64,000 nt of DNA from CAVXFL01 sp963761015 (lineage in GTDB: Bacteria; Pseudomonadota; Alphaproteobacteria; Acetobacterales; Acetobacteraceae), in contig CAVXFL010000011.1 in assembly GCA_963761015.1 (NCBI GenBank), forward strand, positions 62,001 through 126,000. The letters are read 5' to 3'. Under the pieces are notes generated by a model, which saw only the letters and a program-made list of their open reading frames with translations, had not been told where the DNA came from and made no database searches. Positions 36,602-46,088 of this stretch are shown one piece after another. Numbering within the stretch: position 1 is the first letter of the stretch; the number at the start of each line of letters is the position of its first letter. The position numbers and the translations under genes were made by a program.

Positions 36602-38869
36602 CTAAAGCGTCGAGAAGCCGAACTGCCCGAGCGTCTTGAAGGTGAAATTGATCGTCGCGCCCGTGATGTTGCTCTCCCCGTTGTAATTAGTGAACAACCG
36701 GAAGAAATTCAGGGCGACCATGAAGCACTCGTCCTCGTACGCGCCATTGGCGCCGACGGCTACCATGGCGTTGTGCTCAATGTCGCGCCGCGCGTAGCCG
36801 CCCAGCCGCCAGTGGCCGTATTTGGTGGCGACCCCGACCATCACCTCGTTGCGCGGGATGAAGTAGCTTTCCGTGGGCTGCTGGCCCGGCGGCGTATCGA
36901 GCGCGTAGTAGGGATCGACGCTGCTGTACATATAGCCGAAGGTCAGCTTCAGCCGCTGTGGCCCTAATCCCGCCGTCGCGTCGGCGAAGCGAATGTCGAA
37001 GTTCTTGTGATCGACGCGGGTGCGGGCGGTCAAGTCGAGCCAGGAGGTGGGCTCGAAATAAGCGCGCGCCACGATGTCGGAGACATAGTCGTTCAGGCCG
37101 GATTCCGGCGGCAGCAGGTCGCCGGCCTTGTGCGTGTTGTAGGACTGGCCGATCAGTGCATCGAACACGGTGCCGTTCGCGTACCACGCGGCATGCAACC
37201 CGAGATCGGCGCGCGAGCCGCCCTCCTCGCGGTCGATGCCGGGAAAGCGGTTCAGCGAAAACAGGTTCATGTCGGTGAACAGCAGGTCCAGGCTGTCCTC
37301 GTTGGGAATGCGGACATAGCTGCTGCCCAGCTGATCGTTCGGCCGCAAGACGATCTGGGCGATCGGCTCGATCAACTGGCTTCCTTCGGTCCCGCCGGGG
37401 CGCATGAACGGCCATTTCAGCATCACCGCGGCGGTCGGCATGGCCTGCGCGGTGTCGGCGCTGTTGACGGAGCTGAAATTCGGCGGGCCGCCGAGATCCG
37501 ATGCGTTGTACGCGGCGGTGTCGAGGTGCAGCCGGACGTTCCAGACGTCGCCGAGCCGGCCGACCTCGGGCAGCTCGTACTCGACGATGCCGTTCACGCG
37601 CTGTGTGTTGGTGCCGGAGATCCTGAGGACGTTGAACCCGCCGCCCTGGAACAGCCAACGCCCGCCGAGCCAGTCCCGCTGGCCGAAGTAATCGTACTGG
37701 TAGCGCGGCAGCACGTAGGGAAGCTGCTTGTCGTCGACGCTGCTGACCAGCCCCTGATAGAACAACGTATCCACGCGCGAGTAAGCGCCTTGCCCGAACC
37801 CTTCGGCGTAAATGGAGCTCGACAGAAAATTCTGCCCATAGCCCGACAGGCGGAAGTCGCGCAGATAGTTGGCCGACGTCGCCTCGTTGACGTCGAAGCC
37901 GTAGCGCCATTCGTCGTTCAGGTTGAATTGTCCCTGAGCGAAGACAAGTCCCTGAAAGCGTCCCTCGTCATAGCCGCCGGCGACATTGACCCGCATGTTG
38001 CCGTCATTGAACCGGTGGCGGTAAATGGTGTCTATCTCGCCCACCCCGCGGCTCGCCAGGGTCGGAATAAACGTCGCGTCGGAGGATTTGTCGATCGCCC
38101 AGAAATACGGAATGCTCGCGAACGCTCCGATCAGCGAGTTGTTGCCGATCGAGGGGGGAAGCAACCCGCTCTGGCGCTTCACGGATGGGTCGGGAATGGC
38201 GAAGTACGGCGTATAGGCGACCGGAACGCCGTACATGTCCAGCACCGCGTCCTCGAACTCGATCCGCTTGTTTTCCAGATCGTGCAGGACCGAATAGGCG
38301 CGAATATCCCATTCCGGCGGCGCGCTCGGGTTGCTTTTGCAGAGATTGCAGGGTGAGTAGATGGCCCGACTCAGTTCGTTCAGCTTGCCGCCCATGCGGC
38401 GCGCGCCGTTGGCCGCCAGTTTCGCGTTCTGCGCCAGAATCACGCGCAATCCGCGCAGCACCGCGTCGCGCATGCCCTGGGAAAGTTCGGCGTAGTCGGA
38501 GAACATCACCTCGCCGTCCGGTTCCAACAGCACGACATGTCCGGAGGCGGCAACCACGTTGGTGTTGCGGTCGTAGGTGACCTTGTCCGCGCGTATCACG
38601 TGGTCGCCCTGCCAAGCTTCCACGTGCCCGGTCGCGGTGACGATGTTGCTGTCGCGGTCGTATTGCACCTGGTCCGCGGTGAACGTGACCGGCTGGTTCT
38701 TCTGCAGCGGATGCGCGCGCAGCCCGGCGCCCACCCCAGGAAGCTGCGCCATCGCGAGCTTTGAGACGATCACGGCGCAGGCACCGAGACCGAGCGCGGC
38801 AACCGCCGCCCGCCGGATCAGATGGTGACGATCGGAGGCCGGGCGACCCGGCCGGGATCCGCCGCGCAT
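36602..38869 (-). CDS. lptD: LPS-assembly outer-membrane protein LptD
   Basis: A 755-residue beta-barrel that inserts LPS into the outer leaflet. The basic N-terminus and signal helix (AAVAALGLGACAVIVSKLAMA) are followed by the LptA-like jellyroll (FTADQVQYDRDSNIVTATGH, ADKVTYDRNTNVVAASGHV). The barrel domain then opens with PYFAIPDPSVKRQSGLLPP and ends with aromatic Phe/Leu strands. Cysteines lie in SPCNLCKSN and near the C-terminus (EDECFM), where the E. coli protein forms its inter-domain disulfides. The ATG at 38869 is 3 bp after the lptG stop. Confidence 0.95.
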   Translation of the reverse strand: MRGGSRPGRPASDRHHLIRRAAVAALGLGACAVIVSKLAMAQLPGVGAGLRAHPLQKNQPVTFTADQVQYDRDSNIVTATGHVEAWQGDHVIRADKVTYDRNTNVVAASGHVVLLEPDGEVMFSDYAELSQGMRDAVLRGLRVILAQNAKLAANGARRMGGKLNELSRAIYSPCNLCKSNPSAPPEWDIRAYSVLHDLENKRIEFEDAVLDMYGVPVAYTPYFAIPDPSVKRQSGLLPPSIGNNSLIGAFASIPYFWAIDKSSDATFIPTLASRGVGEIDTIYRHRFNDGNMRVNVAGGYDEGRFQGLVFAQGQFNLNDEWRYGFDVNEATSANYLRDFRLSGYGQNFLSSSIYAEGFGQGAYSRVDTLFYQGLVSSVDDKQLPYVLPRYQYDYFGQRDWLGGRWLFQGGGFNVLRISGTNTQRVNGIVEYELPEVGRLGDVWNVRLHLDTAAYNASDLGGPPNFSSVNSADTAQAMPTAAVMLKWPFMRPGGTEGSQLIEPIAQIVLRPNDQLGSSYVRIPNEDSLDLLFTDMNLFSLNRFPGIDREEGGSRADLGLHAAWYANGTVFDALIGQSYNTHKAGDLLPPESGLNDYVSDIVARAYFEPTSWLDLTARTRVDHKNFDIRFADATAGLGPQRLKLTFGYMYSSVDPYYALDTPPGQQPTESYFIPRNEVMVGVATKYGHWRLGGYARRDIEHNAMVAVGANGAYEDECFMVALNFFRLFTNYNGESNITGATINFTFKTLGQFGFSTL

Positions 38870-38872
38870 GAC

Positions 38873-39985
38873 TTACCCGTCTTCCAAATGCAGCAGCATG
38901 GCGACAGCCAGCAGCAGCCCCGACATCGCCGGCGCCCAGGCCGCGAGCGCAACCGGCAGCGCCCCGGAGTCGCCGAATTCCGCCGCGACCTTCGAGATCA
39001 GGAACAGCGCGAACCCGGCGCTGACACCGCTGGCCAGCATGCGCGCCACCCCGCCGCGACGGGCCGGGCGCATGGAGAACCCCGCCGCCACCAAGGTCAT
39101 CGTGGCCGCCAGCAGCGGCAGCGCCAGCAGGGTCTGGAAGTGCAGGCGATGGCGGATCGAGGAAAATCCGGACCGGTCGAGCAAGGCGATGAAATCCGGC
39201 AGCTTCCAAAACGACAACGTGTCCGGCGAGGCGAAGCTTTCCTCGACGCGGCTGACCGTCAGATCGGTCTTGAGCCGCATTGTGCGCGGTGGCTCGGGCA
39301 GACGGTCGGGCGCGATGCTGCGCGCGTCATCCAGCACCCAGGCGCCCTTGTCCAGTTGCGCGCGCTTGGCCTCGATGCGCTGCTTCAGCCGATCCCCCGC
39401 GCCGACGCGGAACACGCTCACGTCGGTTGCTATCAGCTTGCGCCGATGCAGGGACACATGCAGCGCGTGCAGGATCGCGACCCCCGTGGGTCCGATCGCG
39501 CGGTCGGATTGGCGCAGCCAGAGCTGGCCGCCGGACAGCGCCAGCGGCCCGCCGGCGGTCCGGAGCACAGTATTGTCGAGCATCTCGGCGCGGGCGAACA
39601 TGGCCGAGGAGAGCGGGCTCACCGCCATGGTCGCGAACGCGCCGAGGAACATGGCGGCGAGCACCGGGGCGGCGAGGAACTGCCAAGCCGAGAGGCCGGC
39701 GGCGCGCGCCACGATCAGCTCCGATGAGCGCGTGAGCCGCCAGAACGCGATGATGCCGCCGAGCAGCACCGCGAACGGCAGGATCTCCATGGAGATCCAG
39801 GGCAGGCGCAGGGCGGCGATTTCGGTGACCAGGCCGAGCGTCGCCTGCGGCTTGGTGATGGACCGGCGCAACAGCTCGATGAAGTCGAACAGCGAGACCA
39901 GGCCGGAGAGCGAGGCCGTCATCACCAGAACCGCCAAGGTGAACTGCTTGGCGATGTAGCGCGAAAGCGTTGCCGCGACGATCAT
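38873..39985 (-). CDS. lptG: LPS export ABC transporter permease LptG
   Basis: A 370-residue inner-membrane permease of the YjgP/YjgQ family. Three N-terminal helices, a periplasmic beta-jellyroll domain (residues about 130-260) and three C-terminal helices are visible. The start TLSRYIAKQFTLAVLVMTAS and SELIVARAAGLSAWQFLAA are typical. It pairs with LptF in the LptB2FG complex. Its ATG overlaps the lptF stop by four bases. Confidence 0.94.
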   Translation of the reverse strand: MIVAATLSRYIAKQFTLAVLVMTASLSGLVSLFDFIELLRRSITKPQATLGLVTEIAALRLPWISMEILPFAVLLGGIIAFWRLTRSSELIVARAAGLSAWQFLAAPVLAAMFLGAFATMAVSPLSSAMFARAEMLDNTVLRTAGGPLALSGGQLWLRQSDRAIGPTGVAILHALHVSLHRRKLIATDVSVFRVGAGDRLKQRIEAKRAQLDKGAWVLDDARSIAPDRLPEPPRTMRLKTDLTVSRVEESFASPDTLSFWKLPDFIALLDRSGFSSIRHRLHFQTLLALPLLAATMTLVAAGFSMRPARRGGVARMLASGVSAGFALFLISKVAAEFGDSGALPVALAAWAPAMSGLLLAVAMLLHLEDG

Positions 39986-41139
39986 CGGCCGGCCACGAGC
40001 TCCGCGACCGGCAGGGCACGGCGGACCCGCCGTCGCCTGAGCCCCCGCGGGAAGAGCAGAATCGCCGCGGCGATCACGCCCGGCAAGGTCGCCTGGAGCC
40101 AGACCAGCGGCAACAGGCGCGTCGAGCGCGCGGCGAGGTTGTAGAGCGCCAACTCGGCCGCGAGCAGGCCGACGATGATCAGCACCGCCGTCACGATCCG
40201 CAGAAGCCCGCCGTGCCGGCGAAAGCCGCCGGTGAGCACCGATACCAGCGCGACCAGCGCGAACGAGAGCGAGGTCAGCGGGGCAGACAGACGCTTGTGC
40301 GCCTCGGCGCGCAGCTTGGAGAAATCGCGCGGGTTCACGAGCGTCGGATTGGGGTGCAGCAGTTCGGAGATGGACATTTCGGAGGAGTCGCGGAACCGCT
40401 GCTCCGCCGTCTTGGCGCCTTGCGTGAGCTCGATCGAATTCTCGGCGAAGGTCAGCATGTTGAGCCGGCCGGTCTGCGGGTCGATCTCCTGTCGGCTGCC
40501 GTTCTCCAGAACGACGCGCGGCGCATCACGCGAGGGGATCAGCCGGCCGCGCTGCGCGAGTATCGTAGCGTGGTTGTTCTTTTGTCGGGCATCGTCGATC
40601 AGGATACCACGCAGGGTGCCGTCAGGGTCGCGCGAACGGATATAGATGGTCAGATTGTCCGCCACCGTGGTGAACACGCCCTCCTGCAGCAAGAAAGCCG
40701 CGATGCGGTTGCGAATCTCGAACTGATATTCGCGGAATGCGGTGGATGACGCGGGGACGATCCAGAGGTTCAGCGCGTAGCCGGCGATGGTCGAGAGCGC
40801 GGCCAGAGCAAGCGCGGGGCGCGCCAACGCCCACGGCGAGAGGCCGACCGCGCGCATCACCGTCAACTCGCGGTCGCTGGCCAGCCGCTGATACACGAAC
40901 TGGACGACCACGTACGTGGTGATCGGCAGGATCACCGCGACGAAGCTCGGAATCAGCAGTCCCGTCAGGTGCATGAACACCAGCAGCGACAAGCCGCGAT
41001 TCACCATCATCTCGATGAACCGCAGCGACTGGGTCAGCCAGATCAGCGCGACGAGCCCGCCCGTCGATGCGATCAGCGCAACCGCCAGTTGACGGAACAC
41101 ATACCGATCGAGCCGCGTAATCAGCTTGCCGGAGCGCAT
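39982..41139 (-). CDS. lptF: LPS export ABC transporter permease LptF
   Basis: A 385-residue permease, partner of LptG. It has the N-terminal LDRYVFRQLAVALIASTGGLVALIWLTQ helix, SDRELTVMRAVGLSPWALARPAL, a periplasmic domain (YIRSRDPDGTLRGILIDDAR) and C-terminal helices. ATG 41139 (MRSGKLITRLDRY) is chosen because homology starts there; the open frame reaches 41202. lptB and lptC are not in this window. It leads the lptF-lptG-lptD-surA-rsmA run. Confidence 0.94.
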   Translation of the reverse strand: MRSGKLITRLDRYVFRQLAVALIASTGGLVALIWLTQSLRFIEMMVNRGLSLLVFMHLTGLLIPSFVAVILPITTYVVVQFVYQRLASDRELTVMRAVGLSPWALARPALALAALSTIAGYALNLWIVPASSTAFREYQFEIRNRIAAFLLQEGVFTTVADNLTIYIRSRDPDGTLRGILIDDARQKNNHATILAQRGRLIPSRDAPRVVLENGSRQEIDPQTGRLNMLTFAENSIELTQGAKTAEQRFRDSSEMSISELLHPNPTLVNPRDFSKLRAEAHKRLSAPLTSLSFALVALVSVLTGGFRRHGGLLRIVTAVLIIVGLLAAELALYNLAARSTRLLPLVWLQATLPGVIAAAILLFPRGLRRRRVRRALPVAELVAGR

Positions 41140-41218
41140 GGACGGGGCTGTTCTCCGATGCGGGACGGTGTCGTTTCTGAGCCAGGCGGCGGCCGAACGC
41201 AACCCGCCTTACAACAGG

Positions 41219-42511
41219 TTACACGGCGATGTTCGCGCGGGCCGGCGACGATGCTGCGGCGCCGCGTTCCGCGAAGCCCCAGCCGAGCATCAGAAACAGC
41301 CAGCCGCAATTCGGGACGGAAAAGAACTCGCTGGTCGACGCGATCGGCCAAAGCGCCATGAGCGCGGTCACGAACAGCGCGACGCGGAGCGGCTCCGGCG
41401 CCCGCCGCAATCCTCGCCCGAGCGCAGAGAGCCAGGTGAGGACGAGGCCGGCGAACAGAGCGAGGCCGGGCAGGCCCGCGGAGGTCGCCGCCTCCAGGTA
41501 GAAATTGTGCGGATGCAGATTGCATTTCTCGGGGCTGGCGGTCGCCGTGCCGCGGATGTCCAGCCAGGCAATGCCGGAGTCATAGCGCGGGTCCTCGCAG
41601 GAAATCCGGAAGCCGCGAAAGCCGAGGCCGAACAGCGGGTGGTCCTCGGTCATCACCGTCGCGCGCGTGAACAAGAGGCCGTACGGGCTGCGCGCGAAAT
41701 TCTCGGCTTGGGCGCGGAAATGCAGCACCAGCTTGGCGTAGGTCGGGGGCGAAACGACCGGCGTCGCCGCGACCAGCACCGCGCCGACCAGCAGCGCGCC
41801 CGCGAGGGTGAGCCGGATGCGTGGCAGCAGCAGGCCGGTGACCACGAAGCCGAGCAGGGTCAGCAGCGCCGGCATGCGCTGACCGATCAGCACCATCGTC
41901 GCCACCCCGCCTGCAATCAGCAGCGCGCCGGCGATTGGGCGCGCCAAACCGGCTCGGGCGGAGCGCTCGCCCGCGATCAGCGCCACGGCCGGCGGCAACA
42001 TCGCCGGGAACAGCACCAGCGCGAAAGCGGCGCCGGCGCGCGGCTTGTTGAACGGCCCGGTCAGCGCGCCATCCTCCCAGCGCGGCAAGCCGAACAGGTT
42101 CGCCCCGGTCACATATTGCTGCCAGCATTCCAGGGCGATCCAGGCGGCGCTGAGGACGACCATCGCCCACAGCCACCGCCGCGTTTGCGCGCGCGGCAAC
42201 ACCCATTCGCCGAGCGCGGCGGCGAAGACGAAGAAGCGCAGCGCGACCAGCGCCTGGACCAGGGACGGAAAGCCGCCCGGCCCGAGCGCCGAGCACACCA
42301 CCAGCCAGGACCAGAAGGGCAGCGCCGTGAGCGTATAGGGCCGGCGCAGCCAACCCCAATCGCGCGTGCCGACGGCGTGCAGCAGAAAGGCGCCATCGAC
42401 GATGCCGATCAGCACCTCGGCGAGCGCCCGCGAGTAGAGCAGCGCGATCGGCAGCGCGAGCGTCGCGCCCTGGGCCAGCAGGGCAATGCTCGGTTGGTAG
42501 CCGGCGGGCAT
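41219..42511 (-). CDS. O-antigen ligase (WaaL-like) membrane protein
   Basis: A 430-residue polytopic protein with about 10-12 hydrophobic helices and one large periplasmic loop. The Wzy/WaaL signature lies in that loop: GPFNKPRAGAAFALVLFPAM, HPLFGLGFRGFRISCEDP and the terminal LHPHNFYLEAATSAGLPGL, containing the conserved His in HPHNFYLE. Such proteins join O-antigen or other glycans to lipid A-core, or polymerise them; which it does here cannot be told. The stop is 79 bp before lptF and the start is 7 bp after the methyltransferase, which supports a role in surface polysaccharide. Confidence 0.85.
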   Translation of the reverse strand: MPAGYQPSIALLAQGATLALPIALLYSRALAEVLIGIVDGAFLLHAVGTRDWGWLRRPYTLTALPFWSWLVVCSALGPGGFPSLVQALVALRFFVFAAALGEWVLPRAQTRRWLWAMVVLSAAWIALECWQQYVTGANLFGLPRWEDGALTGPFNKPRAGAAFALVLFPAMLPPAVALIAGERSARAGLARPIAGALLIAGGVATMVLIGQRMPALLTLLGFVVTGLLLPRIRLTLAGALLVGAVLVAATPVVSPPTYAKLVLHFRAQAENFARSPYGLLFTRATVMTEDHPLFGLGFRGFRISCEDPRYDSGIAWLDIRGTATASPEKCNLHPHNFYLEAATSAGLPGLALFAGLVLTWLSALGRGLRRAPEPLRVALFVTALMALWPIASTSEFFSVPNCGWLFLMLGWGFAERGAAASSPARANIAV

Positions 42512-42518
42512 GGCGAGG

Positions 42519-43206
42519 CTAGAGGATTTCGACGGCAACGTGCCCTTTCTCGGCCGAGAAGCCGGTATAGCGGTAGCGGCGGTCGCCGCCGGCGATCCAT
42601 TCCTGAAAAGCCTTGAACTCATGCTGCCGCCAGCCGGGATAGTTGAAATATTCGTCGAACACGATCCAGGTGCCCGACACGATACGCCCGCCGAGCAGGT
42701 CGAACACGGTTCGCGTGGAGTCGTAAATGTCGCAATCGACGTGCAGCAGCGCCACGGTCTCGGCGGTGGCTGCGAGGAAACCGGGGAGCGTGCGATCGAA
42801 CCAGCCGACATGCAGGCGGGCATTGGCGGGCACCTTCGGCAACCGCCCCTGCCGGTCGAATTTGCCCTTGGTTTCCCGCGTGCCGCTCCAGTCGAGCGGC
42901 AGGCCGCGGAACGAATCGAAGCCGTGCACGTCGCGCGTCGTGTGGCGTGCGATCCAGCGCAGCAAGCTCGCCCTTTTCCACGCCGAACTCCAGCACCAGC
43001 CCCTGTTGCGGGGCGCGCGCGAGAGCGAAGCGCAGCAGTTCGAAGCGGTCGCCGAGAACCTGCGCGCCCGGCATATTCGCGACGATGTAATCGACGCTGT
43101 CGGCCTTCGCGCGCAGACAGAGATCGATCCACAAATCATTGCGGTAATATTTGTGGAGGATCTTGCGATACGCCCTCGCGAGCAGTCCGCTGGCAAATAC
43201 TGACAT
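42519..43206 (-). CDS. TylF/MycF-type class I SAM-dependent methyltransferase (one-base frameshift)
   Basis: About 228 residues after repair. The N-terminal part (MSVFASGLLARAYRKILHKYYR to LVLEFGVEKGE) and the C-terminal part (LLRWIARHTTRDVHGFDSFRGLP onward) lie in different frames. Deleting one T from TT of the reverse strand near 42965 joins them. Motifs are EFGVEKG (SAM site), HGFDSFRGLPLDW, LLHVDCDIYDSTRTVFD and FDEYFNYPGW, matching the TylF family of sugar O-methyltransferases with a metal-binding DCD. It lies directly upstream of the ligase-like gene and is probably a surface-glycan methylase. Its substrate is unknown. Confidence 0.82.
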
Positions 43207-43391
43207 GGCGGATTCCCGGGCCGCGAGGCGCGGTCCCGATAGTCGAGGCGGAAACGGCGAGTCAACCCCGGCGCGGACGGCGAAACCGGCTCCCCGGCAC
43301 GCGAAAACAGGGTCTCCTTGCGGGCGAACGTGCGGGCCGACCGCGCGCGAGCGATGCAACCGCGTCGAATCGCCGATCGCCCCGCTGCAGG

Positions 43392-45296
43392 TCAGCCGCC
43401 CGGAGCCGTGCCCAGCGCGGCCGCGATCTCGTCCAGAATGGCCGGGTCGTCGATGGTCGCGGGCGGCGCGGCGGGTTCGCCGTCGGCGATGCGGCGGATG
43501 CTGGCGCGCAGGATCTTGCCCGAGCGCGTCTTCGGCAGCCGCGCCACGACCCGCGCCTCCTTGAACGAGGCCACGGGACCGATCCGCTCGCGCACCAAGG
43601 CAACCAGTTCGCCCGCGATGTCGGCATGGCCGCGGGTCACGCCCGCCTTCAGCACCACCAATCCGACCGGCACCTGGCCTTTCAGCTTGTCGCGGGCGCC
43701 GATCACCGCGCATTCGGCGACGTCCGGATGCGCCGCCAGCACCTCCTCGATGGCGCCGGTGGAGAGCCGGTGGCCGGCGGTGTTGATGATGTCGTCGGTG
43801 CGGCTCATCACCCAGACATCGCCGTCGGCATCGATCATGCCCGCGTCGCCGGTGCGGTACCAGCCGGGGAAATCGGCCAGATAGGATTGCCGATAGCCCT
43901 CCGCGTTCTGCCACAGTGTCGGCGCGCAGCCGGGCGGCAGCGGCAGGCGAATGGCGAGGCTGCCGCTCACGCCGGCCGGCTGAACCTCGCCATGCTCGTC
44001 GAGCACATGCAGATCGTAGCCGGGACTGGGACGCCCGCCGGAGCCGGGCTTGAACGGGAACAAGCCGTAGCCGCGGAAGCCCGCGGTGATCGGCCAGCCG
44101 GTTTCGGTCTGCCACCAGTGATCGACCACCGGCACATCGAGCTTTTCCTTGGCCCAGAGCGCGGTGGGCGGGTCGCAGCGCTCGCCGGCCAGGTACAGCG
44201 CCTCGAAGGCGGAAAGATCGTATTTGCCGATCAGCGCGCCTTCCGGGTCCTGCTGCTTGATGGCGCGGAACGCCGTGGGCGCGGTGAACAGCACGCGCAC
44301 CTTGTGCTCGGCGGCGACGCGCCAGAACGCGCCCGCGTCCGGCGTGCCGACCGGCTTGCCCTCGTACATCACGCTGGTGCAGCCGGCGAGCAGCGGCGCG
44401 TAGACGATGTAGCTGTGCCCGACCACCCAGCCGACATCCGAGGCCGTCCAGAACATGTCGCCGGCGTCGAGGCCGTAAATCATGCGCATGGAATTGTGCA
44501 GGGCGACGGCGTGCCCGCCGTTGTCGCGCACGTTGCCCTTCGGCCGCCCGGTCGTGCCCGACGTGTAGAGAATGTACAGCGGATCGGTCGCGGCGACGGG
44601 CACCGGATCGCGCGGCTGTGCGGCGGCCTCGGCCTCGCGGTAATCGTGGTCGCGGCCGGGGATCAGTTCGGCCTTCAGCATCTCCCGTTGCAGCACGAGA
44701 CAGGCTTCGGGCTTGTGCGGTGACAGCGCGATCGCCGCGTCGAGCAGCGGCTTGTAGGCGACGATGCGTCCCGGTTCGAGGCCGCAACTGGCGGTGACGA
44801 TGACGCGCGGGCGGGCATCGGCGATGCGGCTGGCGAGTTCCGGCGAGGCGAAGCCGCCGAACACCACGGAGTGGATGGCGCCGAGGCGGGCGCAGGCGAG
44901 CATAGAAATCGCCGCCTCCGGCACCATCGGCATGTAGATTACCACGCGGTCGCCCGCGCGCACCCCGAGCTTGGCGAGCGCCCCGGCGAGGCAAGCGGTG
45001 CGGTCGCGCATCTCGCGATAGGTGAAGCGCTCGATCCGCCCAGCCATCGGACTGTCCCAGATCAGCGCGGTCTGCTCGGCGCGGCCGGCGGCGACGTGGC
45101 GATCGAGGCAGTTGTAGCAGGTGTTCAGCCGCGCGCCCGCGAACCACTGGCCGAAGGCGCCGAGCGCGGGATCGAACACCCGGTCCCAGCGCCGTTTCCA
45201 GTCGATGCCCTCGGCGCGTTCCGCCCACCACGCCTCCGGGTCGCGCCGCCAGGCGGCGTATTCCTCCGCGTAGCGGCTGGTTGCCTCGTGCTGCAT
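43392..45296 (-). CDS. prpE: Propionyl-CoA synthetase (acyl-CoA synthetase, PrpE type)
   Basis: A 634-residue AMP-forming synthetase. It opens with the acetyl-CoA-synthetase N-terminal domain (YAAWRRDPEAWWAERAEGID and LNTCYNCLDRHV). The adenylation motif is YTSGTTGRPKGNV, then HWWQTETGWPI, YRTGDAG and the catalytic Lys in KTRSGKILR. The sequence reads more like PrpE than Acs, for example IVTASCGLEPGRIVAYKPLLD. Substrate preference is inferred. GGGAGATC precedes ATG 45296. No prpB/C/D genes are adjacent. Confidence 0.88.
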   Translation of the reverse strand: MQHEATSRYAEEYAAWRRDPEAWWAERAEGIDWKRRWDRVFDPALGAFGQWFAGARLNTCYNCLDRHVAAGRAEQTALIWDSPMAGRIERFTYREMRDRTACLAGALAKLGVRAGDRVVIYMPMVPEAAISMLACARLGAIHSVVFGGFASPELASRIADARPRVIVTASCGLEPGRIVAYKPLLDAAIALSPHKPEACLVLQREMLKAELIPGRDHDYREAEAAAQPRDPVPVAATDPLYILYTSGTTGRPKGNVRDNGGHAVALHNSMRMIYGLDAGDMFWTASDVGWVVGHSYIVYAPLLAGCTSVMYEGKPVGTPDAGAFWRVAAEHKVRVLFTAPTAFRAIKQQDPEGALIGKYDLSAFEALYLAGERCDPPTALWAKEKLDVPVVDHWWQTETGWPITAGFRGYGLFPFKPGSGGRPSPGYDLHVLDEHGEVQPAGVSGSLAIRLPLPPGCAPTLWQNAEGYRQSYLADFPGWYRTGDAGMIDADGDVWVMSRTDDIINTAGHRLSTGAIEEVLAAHPDVAECAVIGARDKLKGQVPVGLVVLKAGVTRGHADIAGELVALVRERIGPVASFKEARVVARLPKTRSGKILRASIRRIADGEPAAPPATIDDPAILDEIAAALGTAPGG

Positions 45297-45419
45297 CGCG
45301 CTGATCTCCCGGGCTTCGCCTGGCCGGGAGTCTGCGCCGGCCGGCTGGCGCCGGCAATTCGGTTGTGACGGTCCGCCGCGGCGCTTAGAACAGAATGCGA
45401 ACTTCTCGCCGGAACAACG

Positions 45420-46088
45420 ATGGTCGACGATCACCACAAGCCGCACGGGTCGGACACGTTGGTGATCCCGTTCGAGATCCCGTGGTCCATCGGCGGCGCG
45501 GCCGAGCGTCCGCCCGAGAGTGGCGCGCAATCGCGCCAGGACGCCCAGCCCGAACCACATCCGGCGCAACGCGCGCCCCCTGCGCCGAAGATGAAGCAAA
45601 GGAGCGAGAAGCGGACGCCGTCGGCCGAGTCCCGGCTGATCATGGCCCGCGTCTCGGGTGAGCCGGCGCTTGCGCTCAGCGGCGGCAGCGACGGCGACCT
45701 GACGCTCTGGGGTGACGATGGCGATCCGCCGGAGCCGAAGCCGCTGGCGAGCGTTCGCCTCGACCTCGACGGCTCGCAGCTGTTCGCGGCCGGCGAGTTC
45801 ATCGGCCGGCTGTTCGAGGGCGAGGGATCAGCCGTGCTCGACCCCGCTTGGCTGCGCGGCATCGGCGCGGCCACTCCGCCGCAGCATGAACCAAAGACGC
45901 CCGGGCCGCTGAGCCGTAGCCAGGCGGAGGAGCGGGAGGCCTCCGGCCATTTGCCGGGCCAGCCCGTCCACGAGGAGCCGGAACACGCCACGGCCACGCC
46001 GCCGTCCCGTGACCGAGCGACCATTACATCGCGTTCAGGCCAAACCAGCCGGCCACTTCGCAGCGTGCCGGCGAGCCGGGACGCTTGA
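45420..46088 (+). CDS. Hypothetical protein, unknown family
   Basis: A 222-residue hydrophilic protein divergent from prpE. The codons are strongly GC-biased at third positions over 45420-46000, which supports real coding. The N-terminus contains SDTLVIPFEIPWSIGGAAE and the central part LASVRLDLDGSQLFAAGEF and IGRLFEGEGSAVLDPAWLRGIG; the rest is Pro/Glu/Gln-rich. The last 65 bp overlap the amidase gene on the other strand, so the true C-terminus may be shorter if a base is missing. No family is recognised. Confidence 0.55.
   Translation: MVDDHHKPHGSDTLVIPFEIPWSIGGAAERPPESGAQSRQDAQPEPHPAQRAPPAPKMKQRSEKRTPSAESRLIMARVSGEPALALSGGSDGDLTLWGDDGDPPEPKPLASVRLDLDGSQLFAAGEFIGRLFEGEGSAVLDPAWLRGIGAATPPQHEPKTPGPLSRSQAEEREASGHLPGQPVHEEPEHATATPPSRDRATITSRSGQTSRPLRSVPASRDA

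Noticed and set aside
41126..42616. A 496-codon plus-strand frame opposite the WaaL-like gene
   Set aside because: Low-complexity Arg/Gln/Glu sequence typical of an antisense shadow. The reverse strand encodes a coherent membrane protein.
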